Shown: piece by piece, positions 5,833-10,953 of the stretch
Layout of the letters: each line of letters begins with the position of its first letter
Position numbering within the stretch: position 1 is the stretch's first letter
Assembly: GCA_023462275.1 (NCBI GenBank)
Contig: JAEWYD010000087.1
Span: 1-10,953, forward strand
Length of the DNA: 10,953 nucleotides
Reading direction: 5' to 3'
From: Actinomycetes bacterium
GTDB lineage: Bacteria; Actinomycetota; Actinomycetes; Actinomycetales; Cellulomonadaceae
Program-made: the position numbers and the translations under genes
The notes under the pieces: generated by a model
What the model saw: the letters and a program-made list of their open reading frames with translations, nothing else
Database searches by the model: none
Told to the model about the DNA's origin: nothing

Positions 5833-5869
5833 GCGGGCGGCTCGTCCGGAGCGCCCGTCGGCCGCCCGC
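5833..5869 (+). promoter_or_regulatory. 9-bp inverted repeat in the EIIB leader
   Basis: GCGGGCGGC (5833-5841) and GCCGCCCGC (5861-5869) are exact reverse complements with a 19-nt loop. In an mRNA from the TACGCT promoter this would be a stable hairpin 43 nt before the start codon. It lacks a T tract, so it is not a standard terminator. It may be an operator or RNA-level control site, or chance in GC-rich DNA. Confidence 0.35.
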
Positions 5870-5912
5870 CGGCCCGGCCCGGTGGCCCGGTGCGACAGCC
5901 GAGGGAGTTCGC

Positions 5913-6143
5913 ATGACGAAGGCAGAGCAGATCCTCGCGGCGCTCGGCGGCGTCGCGAACGTCGTCGACCTCGAGCCGTGCATCACCCGTCTGCGTGTGG
6001 AGGTCTCCGACCCCGCGCGACTCGACGAGGAGGCGCTGCGCGCCTGCGGCGCGCTCGGCGTCGTCCGTTCCGGCCGGATCATCCAGGTGGTCGTGGGACC
6101 GGAGGCCGACGCGCTCGCGGCCGACATCGACAACCTCCGCTGA
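5913..6143 (+). CDS. PTS glucose-family EIIB, stand-alone domain
   Basis: A 76-aa single EIIB domain of the glucose/N-acetylglucosamine PTS family. It takes phosphate from EIIA on a cysteine and passes it to the sugar at EIIC. The active-site motif is EPCITRLRVEV with C23 as the phosphorylated residue. The N-terminal helix TKAEQILAALGG and the C-terminal GVVRSGRIIQVVVGPEAD segment are typical. The length equals one EIIB domain; in most members it is fused to EIIC. Start: ATG at 5913 with AGGGAG at 5902-5907. The next gene begins 1 nt after the stop and encodes EIIA, so the two are co-translated. No EIIC is seen nearby. Confidence 0.92.
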   Translation: MTKAEQILAALGGVANVVDLEPCITRLRVEVSDPARLDEEALRACGALGVVRSGRIIQVVVGPEADALAADIDNLR

Positions 6144-6144
6144 C

Positions 6145-6609
6145 GTGCTGATCGTGCTGGCCCCGGTGGCCGGCACCGTGCGGCTCCTCGTCGACGTGCC
6201 CGACCCGGTCTTCGCGACGGCGATGGTCGGGCCGGGCGTGGCGATCGAGCCTGTGGACGGCGTCGTCGTGGCGCCCGTGACGGGCGTGGTCGTCGCCGCC
6301 CACCCCCACGCCGTCGCGATCCGCGCGGACGGCGAGTCGGCGCGCGACGTGCTCGTGCACCTGGGCGTGGACACGGTCGGGCTGGGGGGCGAGGGATTCG
6401 CCCTCCTGGTCGCGGCGGGGGAGCGCGTCGAGGCGGGCGCTCCCGTGGTGCGCTGGTCGCCCGACGCCGTCCGCGGCGCCGGGCTGTCCGCGCTCTGCCC
6501 GGTCGTGGCGCTCCAGGCCGGGGGCGGCGTGCGGCCGCTCGTCGGGCCCGGGGTCGAGGTCGCGGCGGGCGACCCGCTTCTCGCCTGGGCCGGGGACCCG
6601 AGCGACTGA
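6145..6609 (+). CDS. PTS glucose-type EIIA (Crr-like), copy 1
   Basis: A 154-aa EIIA of the glucose family, a soluble phosphocarrier between HPr and EIIB. It has APVAGTV at 6-12, the supporting histidine H55 in HPHAVAI and the phosphorylated H72 in VLVHLGVDT, followed by the canonical GLGGEGFALLVAAGERVEAG and the final CPVVALQ segment. Compared with E. coli EIIA-Glc the spacing between the two histidines is 17 rather than 15, an insertion of 2 residues. The GTG start lies 1 nt after the EIIB stop and has no Shine-Dalgarno (CCTCC is present instead of its complement), so it depends on coupling to EIIB. It may also regulate transporters as Crr does, but that is only family knowledge. Confidence 0.9.
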   Translation: MLIVLAPVAGTVRLLVDVPDPVFATAMVGPGVAIEPVDGVVVAPVTGVVVAAHPHAVAIRADGESARDVLVHLGVDTVGLGGEGFALLVAAGERVEAGAPVVRWSPDAVRGAGLSALCPVVALQAGGGVRPLVGPGVEVAAGDPLLAWAGDPSD

Positions 6610-6635
6610 CGCGGCGGCTCGCCGCTGGCTAGTGT
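6606..6635 (+). promoter_or_regulatory. Promoter of the second EIIA gene, with inverted repeat in the spacer
   Basis: CTGACG (6606-6611, four of six matches to TTGACA) and TAGTGT (6630-6635) are separated by 18 nt. The -35 overlaps the TGA of EIIA copy 1. A perfect GCGGCG-GCT-CGCCGC inverted repeat (6611-6625) sits between the two hexamers, where a repressor could act; as RNA from the upstream operon it would be a small hairpin at the end of copy 1. The expected transcript start is near 6642, leaving a short leader with AGGGGG at 6651-6656. Confidence 0.45.
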
Positions 6636-6660
6636 GGCGGAGGCAGGGCTAGGGGGCCTC

Positions 6661-7152
6661 ATGACCAGTCAGACGCACGCCGCAACGCAGGTCGTCGCGC
6701 CGCTCGGCGGGACGGTCGTCGCGCTGTCCGAGGTGCCGGATCCGGTGTTCGCCGACGCCATGATCGGCCCCGGCCTGGCGATCCTGCCCGACGGGCCGGC
6801 CCACGAGCCCGTGGTGAACCTCGTCGTCGTCGCGCCCTGCGCGGGGCGGATGGTCAGCGTCTACCCGCACGCCGTCGTCGTCGCGCTGGACGACGAGCGC
6901 GCGGTGCTCGTCCACCTCGGGGTCGACACGGAGGACCTGGCCAGCGCGTGCTTCGACGTCGTGGTCGAGGAGGGCGAGGACGTCGTGGCAGGCCAGCCGC
7001 TCCTCGGCTGGTCGCCCGAGTGCGTGCGCCTCAAGCAGCGCTCTGTGCTCTGCCCCGTGGTGGCCCTGCAGGCCGGCCCGGGTGAGGTCGAGCTGCTCGT
7101 CCGGCCGGGCGAGCGCGTGGCCGAGGGACAGGTGCTGCTGCGCTGGTGCTGA
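6661..7152 (+). CDS. PTS glucose-type EIIA, divergent copy 2
   Basis: A 163-aa paralogue of the preceding EIIA. Shared blocks include VPDPVFADAMIGPG (25-38), YPHAVVV with H70, VLVHLGVDT with the phosphorylatable H85, GWSPE and VLCPVVALQAGPGE. Both histidines are kept with the E. coli spacing of 15, so phosphotransfer is expected to work. Differences: a 5-residue insertion around HEPVVNLV (48-55) and loss of the GEGF motif after the active-site strand, where it reads ASACF. It starts at the ATG at 6661 with AGGGGG 4 nt upstream; an in-frame GTG at 6634 overlaps the promoter. It probably arose by tandem duplication, and its own promoter suggests separate control. Which EIIB/EIIC it serves is unknown. 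Confidence 0.9.
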   Translation: MTSQTHAATQVVAPLGGTVVALSEVPDPVFADAMIGPGLAILPDGPAHEPVVNLVVVAPCAGRMVSVYPHAVVVALDDERAVLVHLGVDTEDLASACFDVVVEEGEDVVAGQPLLGWSPECVRLKQRSVLCPVVALQAGPGEVELLVRPGERVAEGQVLLRWC

Positions 7153-7178
7153 GGGCGCGGCCCTCCGCCGGCTGGCGG
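7151..7178. terminator. Two small hairpins between convergent EIIA and MscS genes
   Basis: GAGGGC-GCG-GCCCTC (7151-7165) begins within the EIIA stop codon. CCGCC-GGCT-GGCGG (7165-7178) follows at once and ends just before the MscS stop. Both are perfect stems and symmetrical for both strands. There is no T run, as is common for GC-rich actinobacterial terminators, so the function is inferred from position. Confidence 0.45.
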
Positions 7179-7179
7179 G

Positions 7180-8148
7180 TCAGCCCTCCGACGGCGTCGC
7201 GCGGTCGCGCTCGACGACCACCTCGCGGCGGGGCAGGGCGAGCGGCACGCCCGCCGCCGTGAAGCGCTCGCGGATGCGGGCCCGCAGGGCGCGCTGCACG
7301 ACCCACTGCTGCGCCGGCGCCACCTTGACCAGCAGCCGGAGCCGCACGGACTCGGCGCTCAGGTCCTCGAACGCGGTGACCTCCGGGTCGGCGAGCAGGT
7401 GGCGCCCCAGTTCCTCGTCGGCCACGACGTCGGCAGCCGCCTCCTTGAGCACCTCGGTCGCGCGGTCGACGTCGCCGTCGACCGGCACCAGGACCTCCAC
7501 GAGGGCACGCGACCAGCCCTGGGTCATGTTGCCGACCCGCAGGATCTCGCCGTTGCGGACGTACCAGAGCGTCCCGCTGAGGTCGCGCACCTGCGTCACG
7601 CGCAGCCCGATGGCCTCCACGGAGCCGGACGCCTCGCCCAGGTTGACGACGTCGCCGACGCCGAACTGGTCCTCGACGAGGATGAACAGGCCGGAGAGGA
7701 AGTCCTTCACCAGCGTCTGCGCGCCGAAGCCGAGGGCGACGCCTGCGACGCCGGCCGAGGCGAGCACCGGGCCCAGGTCCCACCGGTTGATGTTCGCGAT
7801 CGCGGTGACGACCGCGATGCCGATGACGAGCGCCGCCGCGGACCGCAGGACCGACCCCATGGTCTCGGCGCGCTGCACGCGGCGGGCGACGGCGTACGGG
7901 TCGGACTCGCTGCCCGCACCGACGCCGGTCCGCACGAGCAGGCGCCGGGCGTGGCGGCGCACCTTGGTGCCGCCGGCGACCACTGACCGCACGGTCCGGC
8001 TGACGAGCCACCGCGCCACCGCGAGTGCCACCACCCCCACCAGGATCGCGATGACGCTCTGCAGCGGTGCGCCGAGCATCCAGTCGAACCAGTGCTGGGC
8101 CTTCTCGGTGACCTGGCCGGTGACGTCGCCGGGGGGAGGAGTGCTCAC
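7180..8148 (-). CDS. MscS-family mechanosensitive ion channel
   Basis: A 322-aa small-conductance mechanosensitive channel that opens under membrane tension to release solutes on osmotic downshock. Hydrophobic segments lie at about 28-49, 100-119 and 124-156. The third contains the MscS pore-helix signature ASAGVAGVALGFGAQTLVKDF (130-150), rich in Ala and Gly packing residues, then LSGLFILVEDQFGVGDVV at the start of the beta domain. The rest is the cytoplasmic alpha/beta cage, ending in a charged tail with VVVERDR. The size fits the three-helix YggB/MscS class. The GTG start at 8148 has no Shine-Dalgarno but lies 6 nt after a TAGCCT element, so a leaderless mRNA is likely. Divergent from malQ. 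Confidence 0.93.
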   Translation of the reverse strand: MSTPPPGDVTGQVTEKAQHWFDWMLGAPLQSVIAILVGVVALAVARWLVSRTVRSVVAGGTKVRRHARRLLVRTGVGAGSESDPYAVARRVQRAETMGSVLRSAAALVIGIAVVTAIANINRWDLGPVLASAGVAGVALGFGAQTLVKDFLSGLFILVEDQFGVGDVVNLGEASGSVEAIGLRVTQVRDLSGTLWYVRNGEILRVGNMTQGWSRALVEVLVPVDGDVDRATEVLKEAAADVVADEELGRHLLADPEVTAFEDLSAESVRLRLLVKVAPAQQWVVQRALRARIRERFTAAGVPLALPRREVVVERDRATPSEG

Positions 8149-8154
8149 CCCGGC

Positions 8155-8160
8155 AGGCTA
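8155..8160 (-). promoter_or_regulatory. Candidate -10 (TAGCCT) for a leaderless MscS transcript
   Basis: Read on the minus strand, TAGCCT (8160-8155) ends 6 nt before the GTG at 8148. That spacing puts transcription start at the start codon. No good -35 is visible. Confidence 0.45.
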
Positions 8161-8235
8161 CTGGCGGCCCCGGCACGCATGTAGTCGGGGCCACGACACC
8201 CGCACGCGCGCGGTGCCCCCCGGGCGCCGCTCTGG

Positions 8236-8241
8236 CAGGAT
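8236..8241 (+). promoter_or_regulatory. Candidate -10 (CAGGAT) for a leaderless malQ transcript
   Basis: CAGGAT ends 7 nt before the malQ GTG at 8249, and no Shine-Dalgarno is present between them. This matches the arrangement of leaderless actinobacterial genes. The -35 region is not recognisable. Confidence 0.45.
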
Positions 8242-8248
8242 CGAGAGC

Positions 8249-10372
8249 GTGCCCGAGCCCGATGCCCCACTGCCGCAGGCGCTGCTCGCCCTCGCCGAGC
8301 GATACGGCGTCGTGCCCGACTACTGGGACTTCCGCGGCGGCCATCGCACGGTCTCCGAGGAGACGCTCGTGGCGGTCCTCGCGGCCCTGGGCGTCGACGC
8401 CTCGACGCCCGAGCGCATGGACCTGGCCCTGACGAACGCCGAGGACGAGGTGTGGCGGCGCATGCTGCCCCCCGTCGTCGTGGTGCGTGCGGGCTCCACG
8501 GGCGAGCTGGCCGTGCACGTGCCGGACGGCGCGCCGGCGGCGGCCTGGCTCGAGCTCGACCCGGAGGCCGGGGGCGGCCGCCGCCAGCTCCCGCAGCTGG
8601 ACGTGTACGTCCCGCCGCGCACGGTGGACGGCCGGCTCGTCGGCCGCGCCACGATGGCGATCCCGGCGGACCTCCCGCTCGGCTGGCACACGATCGTGGC
8701 GGAGAGCGACGAGACCCGCGCCCAGTCCGTGCTCGTCGTGACGCCGCCGCGGCTGGAGCTGGTCCGCGGTCTCGGGGACCAGCGGGCGTGGGGCTTCATG
8801 GCCCAGCTGTACTCGGTCCGCTCCAAGGAGTCCTGGGGCATCGGCGACCTCGTGGACCTGGCGGACGTCGCCTGGCTGGCCGGGCGCCGCAGCGGCGCCG
8901 ACTTCCTCCTCATCAACCCGCTGCACGCGGCCGAGCCGGCGGCGCCCCTGACGCCGTCCCCGTACCTGCCGACGAGCCGCCGCTTCGTCAACCCCGTCTA
9001 CCTGCGGGTCGAGGCGATCCCGGAGTGCGCCTACCTGCCGGTGGCCGAGCGGAGCCTCGTCGAGTGGCAGGCGGAGGAGGCCCGCCCGCTCAGCCTGGAC
9101 GACGGTCCCATCGACCGGGACGCCGTGTGGACGGCGAAGAAGGTCGCCCTCGAGGTCGTGTACGCGCAGCCGCGGTCGGCGGCCCGGCAGGCGAGGTTCG
9201 ACGCGTTCCGCGCCGAGCAGGGCCAGGGTCTGGAGGACTTCGCCACGTGGTGCGCGCTGACCGAGCACTTCGACGGCGCGTGGCCCGACGAGGCGCGCGA
9301 CGCACGGTCCGACGTCGTGCAGCGCCTGCGGACCGAGCTCGCCGAGCGCGTCACCTTCTACTGCTGGCTGCAGTGGGTCGCGGACGAGCAGCTCGCGGCC
9401 GCGCAGGCCGACGCGATCGCGGGCGGGATGCGGCTGGGGATCATGCACGACCTGGCGGTCGGGGTGCATCCGGAGGGCGCTGACGCGTGGTCGATGTCCG
9501 ACGTGCTGGCGCAGGGCGTGTCCGTGGGTGCGCCGCCCGACATGTACAACCAGCAGGGCCAGGACTGGTCGCAGCCCCCGTGGCGGCCGGACGCGCTGGC
9601 CCGGGTCGCCTACCGGCCCTACCGGGAGATGCTGCGCACGGTGCTGCGGCACGCAGGCGCCATCCGCATCGACCACATCATCGGTCTCTTCCGGCTGTGG
9701 TGGATCCCGGCCGGCCACGGGGCGCAGGCGGGGGCGTACGTGCGGTACGACCACGAGGCCCTCATCGGCATCCTCTGCCTGGAGGCGCACCGGGCGGGCG
9801 CCGTGGTCATCGGCGAGGACCTCGGCACGCTCGAGCCCTGGGTCCGCGACTACCTCGGCGACCGCGGGGTCCTCGGCACGTCGATCCTCTGGTTCGAGCG
9901 CGACCACGACGGCTTCAAGCAGCCCGAGCAGTACCGCCGGCTCGCCCTCGCCACGGTCACGACCCACGACCTGCCCCCGACGGCGGGCTACCTCGCGGGC
10001 GAGCACGTCGAGCTGCGTGAGCGGCTCGGCCTGCTGACGGAGCCGGTGGAGGTCGTGCGGTCGAACGCGTGGGCGGAGCGCGCCGAGATGCTCGAGCTCC
10101 TCAGCCGCCGCGGGCTCGTGGGCGCCGACCCGTCCGAGCGGCAGGTCGTCGAGGCGATGCACCGGCTGATGCTGGCGACGCCGTCGGTCCTCATCGGGGT
10201 GTCGCTCGCGGACGCCGTCGGCGAGCGCCGGGCGCAGAACCAGCCGGGCACCGACACCGAGTACCCGAACTGGAAGGTCCCGCTCGCCGACTCCGCCCAG
10301 CGGCTGGTGCTGGTGGACGACCTGTTCGACAACCCGCGCCTGCGGTCGCTGGTGGCGGCGCTGCGCGGCTGA
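8249..10372 (+). CDS. malQ: 4-alpha-glucanotransferase (amylomaltase), GH77
   Basis: A 707-aa GH77 enzyme that transfers alpha-1,4-glucan segments between maltodextrins in the cytoplasm and releases glucose. An N-terminal extension (about 1-165, with VVPDYWDFRGGHRTVS near 17-32 and a beta-rich domain) precedes the TIM barrel, as in the long MalQ of E. coli and actinobacteria. Barrel landmarks: RAWGFMAQLYSVRSKESWGIGDL, LLINPLHA, and the catalytic residues D475 in RIDHIIGLFRLWWIP (nucleophile), E523 in VIGEDLG (acid/base) and D574 in TTHDLPPTAGYL (transition-state stabiliser). Start: GTG at 8249, chosen because MalQ similarity begins there and a -10-like element lies 7 nt upstream. The stop lies in the first unit of a tandem repeat. 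Confidence 0.95.
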   Translation: MPEPDAPLPQALLALAERYGVVPDYWDFRGGHRTVSEETLVAVLAALGVDASTPERMDLALTNAEDEVWRRMLPPVVVVRAGSTGELAVHVPDGAPAAAWLELDPEAGGGRRQLPQLDVYVPPRTVDGRLVGRATMAIPADLPLGWHTIVAESDETRAQSVLVVTPPRLELVRGLGDQRAWGFMAQLYSVRSKESWGIGDLVDLADVAWLAGRRSGADFLLINPLHAAEPAAPLTPSPYLPTSRRFVNPVYLRVEAIPECAYLPVAERSLVEWQAEEARPLSLDDGPIDRDAVWTAKKVALEVVYAQPRSAARQARFDAFRAEQGQGLEDFATWCALTEHFDGAWPDEARDARSDVVQRLRTELAERVTFYCWLQWVADEQLAAAQADAIAGGMRLGIMHDLAVGVHPEGADAWSMSDVLAQGVSVGAPPDMYNQQGQDWSQPPWRPDALARVAYRPYREMLRTVLRHAGAIRIDHIIGLFRLWWIPAGHGAQAGAYVRYDHEALIGILCLEAHRAGAVVIGEDLGTLEPWVRDYLGDRGVLGTSILWFERDHDGFKQPEQYRRLALATVTTHDLPPTAGYLAGEHVELRERLGLLTEPVEVVRSNAWAERAEMLELLSRRGLVGADPSERQVVEAMHRLMLATPSVLIGVSLADAVGERRAQNQPGTDTEYPNWKVPLADSAQRLVLVDDLFDNPRLRSLVAALRG

Positions 10373-10429
10373 GCTGCCGGACGGCTGAGCTGGTGGACGG
10401 CTGAGCTGGTGGACGGCTGAGCTGCTCGG
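10366..10429. repeat. Four tandem 16-bp units across the malQ stop
   Basis: Units: CGGCTGAGCTGCCGGA (10366-10381), CGGCTGAGCTGGTGGA (10382-10397), the same again (10398-10413) and CGGCTGAGCTGCTCGG (10414-10429). The two middle copies are identical, and the first 11 bases are identical in all four. The malQ TGA is in unit 1. Because 16 is not a multiple of 3, the TGA in successive units gives stops in all three plus-strand frames. Confidence 0.9.
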
Positions 10430-10432
10430 CCG
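10414..10432. terminator. Hairpin at the end of the 16-bp array
   Basis: CGGCTGAG (10414-10421), loop CTG, CTCGGCCG (10425-10432) forms an 8-bp stem with one T-G pair, between the convergent malQ and CHAT-protein genes. No T tract follows, so the terminator role is inferred from position. Confidence 0.35.
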
Positions 10433-10434
10433 CG

Positions 10435-10953
10435 TCAGCCGGCGCTCGCGGTCCAGGCGGAGCCGAAGCAGACCAGCGGCGCGACGACGTCGTCGTCGGA
10501 CTCCGCCTGCGTGAGCGCCAGGGCCGTCGCGGCGTCCGCACCCCCGGCGAGGCGCCGGTGCAGCCGCACGGCGACGTCCGCGGCGGCTTCGTCGCCGACG
10601 CGCGCGACCCCCGCGACGACGCAGCGGGCCCCGAGCTGCAGGAGCGCCGTCGTGAGGCCGAGCGGTTCGTTCCCGGGCCGCACCGACCACTGGCCGACCT
10701 CGCACGCCGAGAGCACCAGGCAGTCGGCCATGGACTCGACGGCTTCCATCTCGTGCGCGAAGAGCGGCCCGTCCGCGAGGCGCACCGACGAGAACAGCGG
10801 GTTCTCCGGCTCGTGCCGCCCGTGCGCCGCGACGTGCACCAGGTCCGCCTCGCCGAGCGCGTGCACGACGCCGGCCGCCGTCGCCTCGCGCAGCACCGTC
10901 CCGGACCACTGCGCGGCGACGGCGTCGGCCTCGTCGTGCGCGCGCACCAGCCC
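10435..10953 (-). CDS. CHAT-domain (caspase-like) protein, C-terminal part
   Basis: The reading frame is open to the right edge, so the N-terminus is outside the window; about 170 residues are visible. They form most of a CHAT domain: DLVHVAAHGRHEPENPLFSSV carries the catalytic His (third residue of AAHGRH), and DCLVLSACEVGQ carries the catalytic Cys in SACE. The following NEPLGLTTALLQLGARCVVAG and the C-terminal helix are also typical. CHAT proteins are caspase-related proteases, usually fused to N-terminal TPR or sensor domains; some work in antiviral or cell-death systems, and many are uncharacterised. The His/Cys pair is intact, so activity is plausible. The GTG near 10947 is not a credible start, as the domain needs more N-terminal sequence. 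It converges on malQ. Confidence 0.88.
   Translation of the reverse strand, partial: GLVRAHDEADAVAAQWSGTVLREATAAGVVHALGEADLVHVAAHGRHEPENPLFSSVRLADGPLFAHEMEAVESMADCLVLSACEVGQWSVRPGNEPLGLTTALLQLGARCVVAGVARVGDEAAADVAVRLHRRLAGGADAATALALTQAESDDDVVAPLVCFGSAWTASAG

Noticed and set aside
10366..10429. The 16-bp array as a CRISPR or attachment site
   Set aside because: The units are directly adjacent with no spacers, too short for CRISPR repeats, and no integrase or tRNA gene is near.
7031..10909. A 1292-codon open frame on the minus strand across EIIA, MscS, malQ and the CHAT gene
   Set aside because: It is antisense to malQ and a different frame from MscS. Its translation is Arg/Ala/Gly/Pro-rich with no domain, whereas MalQ, MscS and CHAT have clear catalytic or structural motifs. 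Open antisense frames this long are common at such GC content.
1..10953. tRNA or rRNA genes, insertion sequences or prophage parts
   Set aside because: Reading both strands I saw no tRNA-like cloverleaf or CCA end, no rRNA segments, no transposase motifs and no terminal inverted repeats with target duplications.

Overview
The window is very GC-rich DNA with almost exclusively G/C third codon positions, frequent GTG starts and start/stop overlaps of the GTGA or ATGA type. The gene families (group II truncated haemoglobin beside a TesB thioesterase, bacterial topoisomerase IB, glucose-type PTS proteins, GH77 amylomaltase, an EspC/WXG100-like protein) fit a high-GC actinobacterium, most likely a Micrococcales member of the Cellulomonas type. 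The genus is inferred from gene content and style, not proven.

Left part (1-1844, all + strand): the 3' end of an unidentified gene overlaps a short hot-dog acyl-CoA thioesterase. A 190-bp gap follows that carries an inverted pair of TTGTCCACA-like boxes, a -10-like element and a possible 31-codon leaderless ORF. Next comes a compact three-gene cassette: a 105-aa EspC/WXG100-like helical protein with a YxxxD motif, a 100-aa protein that is essentially a bare CdiA-type C-terminal tRNase toxin domain, and a 124-aa acidic protein that is probably its immunity partner. This is the most interesting part of the window: it looks like a minimal, split type VII (ESX)-linked polymorphic toxin module.

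Middle (1845-5912): a sugar porter of the major facilitator superfamily (+) runs tail to tail into a minus-strand set read in the order globin, TesB thioesterase, topoisomerase IB. The globin and TesB genes are coupled by a 4-nt overlap. A divergent promoter region at 5768-5912 separates this set from the PTS genes.

Right part (5913-10953): a stand-alone PTS EIIB, an adjacent EIIA and a second, divergent EIIA with its own promoter, all without an EIIC in view. An MscS-type channel (-) and a GH77 4-alpha-glucanotransferase MalQ (+) are divergently transcribed, both probably from leaderless or nearly leaderless mRNAs. MalQ ends inside a tandem array of four 16-bp units. Beyond it, on the minus strand, is the C-terminal part of a CHAT-domain (caspase-like) protein that runs off the window.

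Functionally the genes fall into carbon uptake and use (sugar porter, PTS EIIB/EIIA, MalQ), acyl-CoA and oxygen/redox chemistry (two thioesterases, globin), DNA topology, osmotic protection, and a competition or conflict layer (toxin cassette, possibly the CHAT protein).
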